Shown here one piece after another: positions 7,212-14,025 of a stretch of 19,702 bases of DNA. The notes below the pieces were generated by a model. That model was not told the origin of the DNA. It saw only the letters and a program-made list of their open reading frames with translations, and made no database searches. The stretch is from positions 1 through 19,702 of the forward strand of contig DMSQ01000101.1 in the NCBI GenBank assembly GCA_003457135.1, given 5' to 3'. Numbering within the stretch: the stretch's first letter is position 1; each line of letters starts with the position of its first letter. Origin of the DNA: Prolixibacteraceae bacterium (GTDB taxonomy: Bacteria; Bacteroidota; Bacteroidia; Bacteroidales; Prolixibacteraceae). The position numbers and the translations under genes were made by a program.

Positions 7212-8138
7212 ATGGGATTAATACCGGGAATTGGTACTAATGGGTTTGTGGGAACATCCCCTTCATACGGGAAATATAGAATATTAGTATCCAATTATAA
7301 GATATGGGTATCGTCCAATTATGGAATTACCTGGACTGCATCCTATTATAGATCCTCTGGATTTAATAATACTGCATTGGCATTCATTTCTGATACGGGG
7401 CAATACATGATGGTATTTGCTGTATCAGGGGGTGGATTGTACTGGTCTTCTAACTACGGCGGTTCTTTTACAAATGTTGATGCCAGTGCCAGTACTGCCG
7501 CTATGAGTAGAACCGGTCAATATGTGTACAAAACTGTAGGATCGAACTTTTATAAATCTACTGATTATGGAGGTACGTGGAGTAGTGCAGTTGCACTTGG
7601 GGTAACACCCTCCATTATGGGGTGTTCCGGGAATGGGGCGATAATTGAACTTCCCGTAAATGGAACTTACAACCATATAAGGTCTGCAAACTATGGTGTA
7701 AGCTGGGGTTCTGCAGGTTTTGCGGCATTCTATCAGTATGCTTTGGCTATGTCAAATACCGGACAGTATGCGTTATCTTCCGGCAAACCTAATAGTTATA
7801 CTATCCCGGAAGTAAGCAGTGATTACGGTATAAATTTTTCAAGTACTTCTGGTATAGGATCAGTAGCTTCAAGGGGAATTGTAAGTGAGACGGGTCAATA
7901 TATGCTTGTGGGTGGATATAATAATATTTATAAATCTATAAATTATGGTGTAACATGGACTCCTGTGGCCATTGTTGGGAGTTGGAATAATGTTAGCATG
8001 AGTAATACAGGTCAGTATCAAGTTGCAACTACCACTACTGGTATGATTGCCCAATCTTCAGATTATGGCGCAACGTGGACTTTAGCATTTGAAGATCATA
8101 TCTGGTTGGGATATTCCAGTAGTTTTATTGTTGTTTAA
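7212..8138 (+). CDS. Seven-bladed Asp-box (BNR) beta-propeller, candidate receptor-binding protein
   Basis: The 308-residue protein is built of seven near-equal repeats, each with an Asp-box of form S-x-(D/N)-Y-G-x-x-(W/F). These start at residues 34, 79, 116, 158, 202, 242 and 282, a spacing of 37-45. Between them a second repeat, (M/V/I)-S-x-T-G-Q-Y, recurs five times, with a degenerate C-S-G-N-G copy in blade 4. Seven blades is a closed propeller. Asp-boxes are structural and occur in sialidases and photosystem assembly factors. I see no convincing sialidase arginine triad, so binding rather than catalysis is likelier. There is no signal peptide. The gene is visibly more AT-rich than its neighbours, which could reflect separate acquisition. 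It follows the small protein at 6830 by one base. Confidence 0.75.
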   Translation: MGLIPGIGTNGFVGTSPSYGKYRILVSNYKIWVSSNYGITWTASYYRSSGFNNTALAFISDTGQYMMVFAVSGGGLYWSSNYGGSFTNVDASASTAAMSRTGQYVYKTVGSNFYKSTDYGGTWSSAVALGVTPSIMGCSGNGAIIELPVNGTYNHIRSANYGVSWGSAGFAAFYQYALAMSNTGQYALSSGKPNSYTIPEVSSDYGINFSSTSGIGSVASRGIVSETGQYMLVGGYNNIYKSINYGVTWTPVAIVGSWNNVSMSNTGQYQVATTTTGMIAQSSDYGATWTLAFEDHIWLGYSSSFIVV

Positions 8139-8153
8139 AAGTAATTGAATACT

Positions 8154-8648
8154 ATGAAACATTTAATCAAAGACAATCAGATTTTACAGAGTGGGATTCC
8201 ATCGCATTTTACCCGTGAAAGCGGAGAAGCGTTTTGGGGAGGGTATGAGAACATGACCGAAATCCATTATGATGATGGGTGGCGGGATGAAGTGATTCCG
8301 GAACACGATCAAAAAACGCATTATTTGGGTAGCGCATATTTCGATGAAGTAAACAATGTAGTCACCTATGAAGTCAATGAAATCATAGTTGATCTTGTTT
8401 TAGAAAAGTCGTATTTATACCGGCAGCTTGAACAGCTCCGCACGGAAATGTCCGGGATCGTGTATCAATGCAAACTTAACTATGACGTGGAGCCGATAGA
8501 ATTAACAAACCTCCTGCCCTATATACGCGCCATGTACGGGTTCGCCAAATCGGAAATAGAAGCCTTAACAGAAGTAAATGTTCGAGATTATGTGCTTCGA
8601 AGTCTGAAGTATGAACAGGTGCTTTCCGTGTTAAAAACATTTTTATAA
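8154..8648 (+). CDS. Tail-module protein of unknown function (possible fibre assembly factor)
   Basis: The protein has 164 residues from the ATG at 8154. A TTG nine bases upstream (8145) is also in frame, but ATG is preferred. The N-terminal half is acidic and aromatic (G-W-R-D-E-V-I-P-E-H-D). Residues about 85-105 could form a short helix or coiled coil, and the C-terminus is helical. The layout of a small non-repetitive protein directly after the adhesin gene matches tail-fibre assembly chaperones, but I recognise no named domain. It is 11 bases from the next gene. Confidence 0.5.
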   Translation: MKHLIKDNQILQSGIPSHFTRESGEAFWGGYENMTEIHYDDGWRDEVIPEHDQKTHYLGSAYFDEVNNVVTYEVNEIIVDLVLEKSYLYRQLEQLRTEMSGIVYQCKLNYDVEPIELTNLLPYIRAMYGFAKSEIEALTEVNVRDYVLRSLKYEQVLSVLKTFL

Positions 8649-8659
8649 ACCAATAAACC

Positions 8660-10585
8660 ATGCTCAACCTTACCTTAAACGGAAATAACATCCCCCTGGC
8701 TGCTGATTTTTCCATGCAGCTCACCTGGAAAAGCCCGGTTTGTGCTTTTGATAAAATACCCGGAAGCTTTGGACTGGGAATTACCTTTCCAATTAATGAA
8801 TACACCCGTGCCCTGTTTGGCTTTCCTGAACGGTTTGCCAAATACCGCCCTTCGACAAGCTCACCAACCGGTTTTGGCTATGATCAAAAATTCCCGGGAT
8901 TCGAAATCCGCTTTGGTGGAGTACTCCTGATGGCCGGAACTTTGACCATTACGAGTTCATCAGAAACCACTTATGAGGCCTCCCTGATTGATCAGGTCGG
9001 GGTATTGGGTGAGCTGGAACAACAACGTGATTTGCTGGATATTCCGGTATTCTCCCGCGAAATGGATTGGGTGGCCAGTCCCAATTATAATCCGGATCAA
9101 CATGTATTTTGCTGTTTCCCGCTGATGAACCATGGTTTTTTTACCGATAAAGGGGTAATCATTAAGCGGACGGTCTGGGAATATGTTCCTGGGAAAGGCC
9201 CAAGGGCTACCAGTGAAAATTATGACGTGGAAGTGATGAATTATCTCTTCAACAAAACGACCGGCAGGTACATCAATAAGTTGCTGCCGGATGGATCAGT
9301 AGAAATGCAGGAATCTCAAATAGACTTACAGATACTTTCAGAAAAACACAACACCTACGATACGGGAAAAGTGACCGTTGTTTCTCCTTTCCTTTTCCTG
9401 AATTTTGTGATTAAGGAGGCTTTAAAAGACAATCATTTTCATTTGGATGCCAATACTCTGGATGACAATGCCCAGCTTCGAAACCTGTGTATTTACAACA
9501 ATTACGACATCACGGTAACCCAGTACCTGCAAACAGGCGAATTGATTTATCAGGAACAGGTGATTGGTCGGGATGAAAATGGTCCAATTGCTCTTGCTAA
9601 TATGCCTCATTCTGGTGGACTTAAATTGTACAGCTATACCCGCTTTTATTTCGACAAGGTAACGCCTAAAAACCACCTCCCTAAAATGAAAGTCGGGGAC
9701 CTGATCTTATCCACTCAAAACCTCCTTAATGTGTGTTTTCACTTTCTGCCTGACCATACGGTCAATATTCTCTCCCGGGAAAAGTTATTGACCGATCCGG
9801 CCATTGATCTGGATCCCTACTTTTTGGATGTCTGGGAAATCGGGGAGCAGAAAAACGTGGCCTTAAAATTTGTCCGGGAACATGACTCTAATGATTTGGT
9901 GTTCAGTGAACGCTTTAATGATCTGAGTGACCGCAGGGAAGACATCAAATCGCCGGTTGCTGACTGGCCCGGTTTGTGGGCAATCTCCAATCCGGCGGAA
10001 GGTGAAATCAGGCTGATGAGCTCGAACAATACTTTTTATGAATACCGCTGGATAACCCAGGAAAAAGTTAATGGAACGACCATGGCTTCGGATACGACCG
10101 ATGTGTTGGGATGGGAAGAAATCTCCATCGGCCATCAGAACGGATGGTACGAGTTTGGCCGCAGGGAAGTGGAAGAAATTAAAACAAGCTGGTCAAGTTG
10201 TTACGGAAACGAGCAACTCACCCTGGTGAACCAGCAGGGAAGCATGAACGCCTGGAAGGCCCGGCAACAGGCTTTTTCGCCCCGCCTGATGATCAACAAT
10301 CCCAATAACTCCGGAGGAACACAAAATGTGAACTTCTCATTCGAATATGAAAAAGAAAAAACCGGGATCCTTCCTGTTTACTGGAAAAACTGGAACCGTT
10401 TCTGGTCGAACCGGCTTGAAGTCTCCGGAGATTTTGATCTGCCGGTTAATGTACTTCGGCATGTGATCTACAACATTTGCAGCAAATACCGTACCTGTGA
10501 AGGTGAATTCCTGATCGAGGAAATGAGTTGCGAACTGTTCATTGACCGGATTGGCGTGACTGAAATCAAAGGATTTAAGATATAG
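8660..10585 (+). CDS. Large phage tail/baseplate protein of Bacteroidota type
   Basis: The 641-residue protein has no signal or membrane segment. The N-terminus (L-T-L-N-G-N-N-I-P-L, then D-F-S-M-Q-L-T-W-K-S-P and F-D-K-I-P-G-S-F) has a pattern I associate with large tail-tip proteins in Bacteroidota prophages. Its exact function is not known to me. By size and position (last gene of the tail module, before lysis) it could be a baseplate hub or wedge. Residues 63-71 (RPSTSSPTG) include an in-frame copy of the CTTCGACAAGCTCA repeat that interrupts an otherwise conserved-looking region (F-P-E-R-F-A-K-Y ... Y-D-Q-K-F-P-G-F). A paired GC-rich hairpin element starts at its stop codon. Confidence 0.6.
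   Translation: MLNLTLNGNNIPLAADFSMQLTWKSPVCAFDKIPGSFGLGITFPINEYTRALFGFPERFAKYRPSTSSPTGFGYDQKFPGFEIRFGGVLLMAGTLTITSSSETTYEASLIDQVGVLGELEQQRDLLDIPVFSREMDWVASPNYNPDQHVFCCFPLMNHGFFTDKGVIIKRTVWEYVPGKGPRATSENYDVEVMNYLFNKTTGRYINKLLPDGSVEMQESQIDLQILSEKHNTYDTGKVTVVSPFLFLNFVIKEALKDNHFHLDANTLDDNAQLRNLCIYNNYDITVTQYLQTGELIYQEQVIGRDENGPIALANMPHSGGLKLYSYTRFYFDKVTPKNHLPKMKVGDLILSTQNLLNVCFHFLPDHTVNILSREKLLTDPAIDLDPYFLDVWEIGEQKNVALKFVREHDSNDLVFSERFNDLSDRREDIKSPVADWPGLWAISNPAEGEIRLMSSNNTFYEYRWITQEKVNGTTMASDTTDVLGWEEISIGHQNGWYEFGRREVEEIKTSWSSCYGNEQLTLVNQQGSMNAWKARQQAFSPRLMINNPNNSGGTQNVNFSFEYEKEKTGILPVYWKNWNRFWSNRLEVSGDFDLPVNVLRHVIYNICSKYRTCEGEFLIEEMSCELFIDRIGVTEIKGFKI
8848..8863 (+). repeat. CTTCGACAAGCTCA dispersed repeat inside a coding region
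   Basis: CCCTTCGACAAGCTCA is the second copy of the element at 2124-2142 (A for G at one position). It is in frame and encodes P-S-T-S-S within the tail protein at 8660-10585. Confidence 0.55.
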
Positions 10586-10622
10586 AAAGCCTCCCCCAAA
10601 CCCCCTCCGAAAGAGGGGGCTT
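10586..10622 (+). repeat. GC-rich hairpin repeat, left arm of second paired element
   Basis: It starts directly after the TAG stop at 10583-10585. CCCCCTC (10601-10607) and GAGGGGG (10613-10619) form a perfect 7-bp stem with loop CGAAA, preceded by AAAGCCTCCCCCAAA. It has the same organisation and orientation as the arm at 667-700. It may also act as a transcript 3' end, but no T run follows. Confidence 0.7.
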
Positions 10623-10682
10623 AAAAACGTATGCGATGGTAACCGTTTCAAATTTTCAATATTCACATTCAATGCTTTCTTC

Positions 10683-10719
10683 AAGTCCTCCCCTAGGGGA
10701 GGATTTAGGTGGGGCTTTT
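10683..10719 (-). repeat. GC-rich hairpin repeat, right arm of second paired element
   Basis: It contains a perfect 18-bp palindrome, TCCTCCCCTAGGGGAGGA (10686-10703), followed by TTTAGGTGGGGCTTTT. On the minus strand it reads AAAAGCCCCACCTAAAT, the inverted partner of 10586-10622. The AT-rich core between (10623-10682) contains CAATATTCACATTCAATG, similar in style to the core of the first element. Confidence 0.7.
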
Positions 10720-10769
10720 CTGTCCTTTCTCTGAATATCCAATTCTGTTAGGTTTGAATTCAAAAACTG

Positions 10770-11066
10770 ATGGAATCTGAAATCTATAAACTCTTACTGG
10801 CTGTTTCCGGAACACTGATCGTGTTCCTGCTTGGCATTATCGGCTTCTTCCTGCAAAAACACATCAAGGTTATTGAATTGCTGGTTACCGCCGTGAATAG
10901 CCTTAATGTGACAGTCAAATTGCTGAAAAATGATCAGGATAATGCTGCAACTAACTGTTCATCTACCCATCAGGTAATCACTTCCAGGTTAAATGCCCAC
11001 TCCGCAAAACTGCAGGAACATGGGATTGCTATCACAGAATTAAAAACAAGGGCTGAACTTGAATAA
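10770..11066 (+). CDS. Small membrane protein with coiled coil, candidate holin
   Basis: The 98-residue protein has one strong N-terminal membrane segment (residues about 6-28, rich in L, I, V, F and G). It is followed by a long, mostly polar helix with heptad hydrophobics (about 35-97), ending A-I-T-E-L-K-T-R-A-E-L-E. It lies 17 bases upstream of the endolysin gene, the usual position of a holin. Size and topology fit a pinholin or holin-like protein, or a Bacteroidota lysis accessory protein. No family motif is recognised, so the assignment is positional. Confidence 0.55.
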   Translation: MESEIYKLLLAVSGTLIVFLLGIIGFFLQKHIKVIELLVTAVNSLNVTVKLLKNDQDNAATNCSSTHQVITSRLNAHSAKLQEHGIAITELKTRAELE

Positions 11067-11083
11067 CCGATAAAAAAATAATC

Positions 11084-11638
11084 ATGGCAGATTTTAAAAA
11101 AGCTTATACGTTGATTTTAGCCAATGAGGGTGGTTATGTGAATGATCCCGTAGATACTGGGGGTGAAACCTATAAAGGGATAGCCCGAAAAATGAACCCG
11201 GACTGGCTTGGTTGGCATATCATTGATTTGCTAAAGAAACAACCGGGTTTTCCGGAATCACTTCAATCTGCAGATGCCATCGAGATAAAAAAGCAACTTG
11301 ATTATGAAGTAAGCTCATTTTATTATACTCATTTCTGGTTAAAAGTTAATGGCGAGAAAATCATAAACCAGCAGGTTGCCCAGTCAATCTTTGATTTTGC
11401 AGTAAATGCAGGAGTTTCCGTCAGCATTTCGCTTTCACAATCGGTTGTTGGTGTAACTGCTGATGGAATCATTGGCCCAAAAACGATTGAAGCGATCAAC
11501 CGCTTTGATGCAGGGCAATTCCTTACCGCTTTTGCCCTGACTAAGATTGTTAGGTACGTCAACATTTGCAACAAAAGACCAGTGAGTAAAAAATACTTTT
11601 TTGGCTGGGTAGTCCGATCATTAAATCACATCCAATGA
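11084..11638 (+). CDS. Phage endolysin, GH108 family lysozyme with C-terminal peptidoglycan-binding domain
   Basis: The 184-residue protein begins with the GH108 motif E-G-G-Y-V-N-D-P (E15 is the likely catalytic glutamate) and then G-G-E-T-Y-K-G-I-A. This family includes phage N-acetylmuramidases and ZliS. The second half (A-D-G-I-I-G-P-K-T-I-E-A-I-N) is the peptidoglycan-binding domain that usually follows in this family (PG_binding_3). Length is normal for the family, which cleaves MurNAc-GlcNAc bonds in peptidoglycan. No signal peptide is present, so export would depend on a holin. It overlaps the next start by 4 bp (ATGA). Confidence 0.88.
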   Translation: MADFKKAYTLILANEGGYVNDPVDTGGETYKGIARKMNPDWLGWHIIDLLKKQPGFPESLQSADAIEIKKQLDYEVSSFYYTHFWLKVNGEKIINQQVAQSIFDFAVNAGVSVSISLSQSVVGVTADGIIGPKTIEAINRFDAGQFLTAFALTKIVRYVNICNKRPVSKKYFFGWVVRSLNHIQ

Positions 11639-11943
11639 AAATTTTCTTTTCAAATAGCTGGAAATACATCGCCGTATTTCTCGCAGGGGTAATTACAGCG
11701 CTGGTTTATTCATTCAGGCAGTTCCATGACCAGACCATCATTAATGCTGATACATTCATTGCAAGCCAGCAGCAGAAAGTGGGGAAACTCAAACAAAGGG
11801 GTGAAGGAAATTCGCTGGATGTTTCTTTGTCTGATAAAAGCCCGTCACGAAAAGAAAAACGAATGTCCCATAGAGCGGCTAAGCGTGAAATACAATTATC
11901 GAAGGAAACTCAACTGGAAGAAAAAGTGCAGAAGGATTACTGA
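11635..11943 (+). CDS. Small membrane protein after the endolysin, candidate spanin-like lysis protein
   Basis: The 102-residue protein is translationally coupled to the endolysin (4-bp overlap). One membrane segment (about 8-28, W-K-Y-I-A-V-F-L-A-G-V-I) is followed by a basic, charged, helical tail of about 70 residues (K-R-M-S-H-R-A-A-K-R-E). This topology, one N-terminal anchor with the rest in the periplasm, fits an inner-membrane spanin, and the position after the endolysin agrees. No outer-membrane spanin lipoprotein is seen nested or downstream. A small holin is the alternative. Confidence 0.5.
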   Translation: MKIFFSNSWKYIAVFLAGVITALVYSFRQFHDQTIINADTFIASQQQKVGKLKQRGEGNSLDVSLSDKSPSRKEKRMSHRAAKREIQLSKETQLEEKVQKDY

Positions 11944-11973
11944 GGTTATTCTTTCCTTGATTGATTGATTCTG

Positions 11974-12010
11974 AACCCGAAACCTACAGGTAGCTTTCGG
12001 GTTTTTTGTT
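11974..12010 (+). terminator. Rho-independent terminator after the lysis cassette
   Basis: AACCCGAAA (11974-11982) pairs perfectly with TTTCGGGTT (11995-12003), with a short inner CTA/TAG pairing. A T-rich run follows. It lies 30 bases after the last lysis gene and closes the late operon. Confidence 0.85.
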
Positions 12011-12336
12011 TTTTTCCTCACTATTCTCAGGTTTATCAGATGACAGAGAGAGCTTTTCTTCTATCAATTCGAACCAAAGTTATTTGCGCATCCTGGAAAA
12101 GTCAAGGGGCTGTGCTTAACCTAACAGCTTAACTAAAACACCGCTTCGCGCTCGGTCAGCTTTTAACTCGCAACCCGTAACACGCATCCCGCACCTCGTC
12201 AAAACCAGACATTCGCCCATTGACAAGAATCCGGGCTGCTCAATCCTGGATGGGTTCAAATTAACAGGCGAGCCAGATATACCCTGAGGAAATCGAAGGG
12301 TGCCAATAAAAATCCACAGGGCAGTGGTGCAATACA
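12011..12336. other. Non-coding stretch between lysis and accessory genes
   Basis: There is no convincing gene in these 326 bases. A minus-strand open frame crosses the region but looks like a shadow. The stretch holds a degenerate 7-bp tandem repeat at 12165-12199 and, just before it, the GC-rich stretch CGCTTCGCGCTCGGTCAGC. I found no clear TAnnTTTG promoter on the plus strand for the genes that follow. Confidence 0.5.
12165..12199. repeat. Degenerate tandem heptamer array (five units)
   Basis: Five consecutive 7-base units are AACTCGC, AACCCGT, AACACGC, ATCCCGC and ACCTCGT, consensus AACCCGC. The period is exact and the units differ by one to three bases. Similar heptamer arrays occur between genes in other Bacteroidota in my recollection, but I cannot confirm that here. 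Confidence 0.6.
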
Positions 12337-12777
12337 ATGAGTGATTTTTCAGATTGGGAAGTAATCGACACTTACAGCACCAGACAGGCTGTGGAAGATG
12401 GATTTTTAGTTCGTGTCGATCAAAAGATTTCAAAAGAGGCTGGTATTAAGTATCCGGTTTACCTGACCCGCGCGGTTTGGGATAAATACGTGGAATTGCC
12501 GGAAGGTTTTGAAGGAGTACAGGATCTGGACGGACGGCTTTGGGACATATTGTACATGTTCATGTTTGCCGCCAGATCGTGCAATACGTCAACACTGATG
12601 TATAAACTGAATGTGGTACTTGCTGACAAAGGAGACTGGGAAGCGAATGAAAAGTTAGATCCTGATCTGGATGGTAACCGGAATATGCGATTGGTCACAC
12701 TCAAATCGGTTATACAGGCACAGGATTTTGACGATCCGTCTCCGGCTATTTTTATCATGAAACCTTCGGAGGATTAA
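12337..12777 (+). CDS. DUF6573 family protein
   Basis: The 146-residue soluble, acidic protein has the DUF6573 pattern: S-T-R-Q-A-V-E-D-G-F-L-V near the N-terminus, then A-G-I-K-Y-P-V-Y-L-T-R-A-V-W (about residues 34-47). After D-G-R-L-W-D-I-L-Y-M it ends with an acidic tail, and it has no signal peptide. The family is common on plasmids and integrated elements and has no established function to my knowledge. ATG 12337 begins the conserved part. The next gene (12780) follows within two bases, so they are co-transcribed. Confidence 0.7.
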   Translation: MSDFSDWEVIDTYSTRQAVEDGFLVRVDQKISKEAGIKYPVYLTRAVWDKYVELPEGFEGVQDLDGRLWDILYMFMFAARSCNTSTLMYKLNVVLADKGDWEANEKLDPDLDGNRNMRLVTLKSVIQAQDFDDPSPAIFIMKPSED

Positions 12778-12779
12778 TA

Positions 12780-12959
12780 ATGACACGGATCATCAAACTT
12801 CAGCCGAATTACAGGCAAGGAAAATACGCAAGGATGCCTAAAGTAGTCCCCAAGCTTACATTGACCGGAAACTGGCTTCAGGAAGCTGGGTTCCATCCTT
12901 CTAAACTCATACAGGTTGCTGTTTCTGACGGCAAACTTGTAATCACTTCAGTAGAATAA
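12780..12959 (+). CDS. SymE-like small protein (putative type I toxin family)
   Basis: A 59-residue basic protein whose ATG overlaps the second of two tandem stops after DUF6573. It carries the SymE C-terminal pattern: P-K-L-T-L-T-G-N-W-L-Q-E-A-G-F, then an AbrB-like G-K-L-V-I-T. SymE of E. coli (about 113 residues) is an SOS-controlled RNA-associated protein held in check by the antisense RNA SymR. Here only the core of about 57 residues is present, as in many phage and plasmid homologues. I see no clear antisense promoter (CAAAnnTA on the plus strand) over its start, so toxin activity is unproven. Confidence 0.7.
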   Translation: MTRIIKLQPNYRQGKYARMPKVVPKLTLTGNWLQEAGFHPSKLIQVAVSDGKLVITSVE

Positions 12960-13018
12960 ACAAATAACCGGGTGTGCTTGAAACCCTTACAAGTCTGAAA
13001 GGCATCAGCAATTTACCT

Positions 13019-13216
13019 ATGATTGAATTAGATATACAAACAACAGATCGGTTATTAAACGGAATGCTATGGACAATTGGCCCTTATCTGGATGAAAAAG
13101 GAGCAATCCTGGAACGTCCGTGGTTATTCGAACTGGCCGAAAGCTACAACGAAATTGTGAGTATGCTTCCGCCACATTGGAAACTGGAACATCATCAATT
13201 TTTACATTACGATTAA
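13019..13216 (+). CDS. Small acidic hypothetical protein
   Basis: 65 residues from ATG 13019 (M-I-E-L-D-I-Q-T-T-D-R-L-L). An upstream in-frame GTG at 12974 would add 15 residues, but these look unconserved. The protein is acidic and aromatic (R-P-W-L-F-E-L-A-E-S-Y; P-P-H-W-K-L-E-H-H). There is no membrane segment, signal peptide or known domain. It lies 59 bases after the SymE-like gene and 20 bases before the next, in a run of small genes transcribed the same way. Confidence 0.5.
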   Translation: MIELDIQTTDRLLNGMLWTIGPYLDEKGAILERPWLFELAESYNEIVSMLPPHWKLEHHQFLHYD

Positions 13217-13236
13217 TCAACTTAAATCAAATTATC

Positions 13237-13455
13237 ATGGATATTACTTTAAACGAAAGTTGGATCAGTGGAAAGTACAGATGTGGAGTTATTGATACTT
13301 CGCTTGGAACTGTTGAAGTATTTGACCAGGAAGAAGGTTATTTCGCACAGGACGAACATGCCTGGGAAATCATTTCTGAAATCCATCAGATATGGATAAA
13401 CGGAGAGTTGACTACTGAAAAGGCTTTTCAACAATGGATTTCATCAAACTTTTAA
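13237..13455 (+). CDS. Small acidic hypothetical protein
   Basis: 72 residues from ATG 13237. The open frame extends upstream to 13120, but that part overlaps the preceding gene and is unlikely to be used. The protein is acidic (D-Q-E-E-G-Y-F-A-Q-D-E) with a helical C-terminus (I-H-Q-I-W-I-N-G-E-L-T-T-E-K-A-F-Q-Q-W-I). I recall similar small proteins on Bacteroidota mobile elements but know no function. It shares the start context TTATCATGGAT with the next gene. Confidence 0.5.
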   Translation: MDITLNESWISGKYRCGVIDTSLGTVEVFDQEEGYFAQDEHAWEIISEIHQIWINGELTTEKAFQQWISSNF

Positions 13456-13490
13456 TAATTAAACAATCAAACAATTTAAAACAATTTATC

Positions 13491-13898
13491 ATGGATTATC
13501 TAGTCTTAGGTTCAAATGGCTTTGCCCAAATGGGAGATTCAGCGTTTTACAAAAAACTGAAAATTGAAATGCAGGTACTTCTGGATTACTTTCACTCCAG
13601 TTTCCCTATTCCACAGAAATTTAAAACAATGGCCTATTACTCGGTCAAAACATTTCATCACGACTTTGGTGATTATCAGGAAATTGTTTTGTGGTATGAT
13701 TGTGATTACATCAATTCTTTGGAAGAATCAGAAATCGAATCTGACCATGAAATTTACGATTTGTTTTGGACTTGGTTCCGGGTAATTGAATCTGCTGATC
13801 TGAAATCGGATCAGTTAACAGATCAAATCAAGGAAGCTTACTTTAAATCGGTAAATGTTTCAAAAGGGGAACATTTATCGGTTTCCATCGCATCTTAG
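13491..13898 (+). CDS. Conserved hypothetical protein of mobile elements (FxHDFGxYxE type)
   Basis: 135 residues from ATG 13491; the longer frame back to 13434 overlaps the previous gene's end. The N-terminus (M-D-Y-L-V-L-G ... A-Q-M-G-D) and the core K-T-F-H-H-D-F-G-D-Y-Q-E-I-V resemble an unnamed family I know from plasmids and integrated elements in Proteobacteria (pattern HDFG-x-Y-x-E-V). It is acidic and has no signal or membrane segment. It precedes a terminator and ends this run of small genes. Function is unknown; the recollection of the family has moderate certainty. Confidence 0.6.
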   Translation: MDYLVLGSNGFAQMGDSAFYKKLKIEMQVLLDYFHSSFPIPQKFKTMAYYSVKTFHHDFGDYQEIVLWYDCDYINSLEESEIESDHEIYDLFWTWFRVIESADLKSDQLTDQIKEAYFKSVNVSKGEHLSVSIAS

Positions 13899-13930
13899 AA
13901 AAAAAAGGGGATGTAAAATTCCCTTTTTTT
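13899..13930 (+). terminator. Rho-independent terminator after the accessory genes
   Basis: An A8GGG / CCCT7 stem (about 13899-13909 with 13921-13930) encloses a loop around GATGTAAAATT. The U-run side follows directly. It begins at the stop codon of the 13491 gene. Confidence 0.7.
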
Positions 13931-14025
13931 AGTCGCTGCGCTTCTTACTGTTATTGTCCTTTCCCTGTCAGGCCACTATGCTCAATTTTGAATCACATTT
14001 ATTTATAAACTTAAAATCGAACACG

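Noticed and set aside
857..8138. Diversity-generating retroelement (variable fibre gene)
   Set aside because: There is no reverse transcriptase, and I see no template/variable repeat pair among the adhesin genes by eye.
10586..10719. Paired Rho-independent terminators after the 8660-10585 gene
   Set aside because: The strong hairpins lack a T run; the arms match an inverted repeat element at 667-851, so they are called repeats.
12165..12199. CRISPR array
   Set aside because: The units are 7 bases with no spacers, so this is a tandem heptamer repeat.
12116..12433. Minus-strand open frame across the lysis/accessory gap
   Set aside because: It overlaps the heptamer array and the start of DUF6573, has low-complexity composition, and shows no family resemblance.
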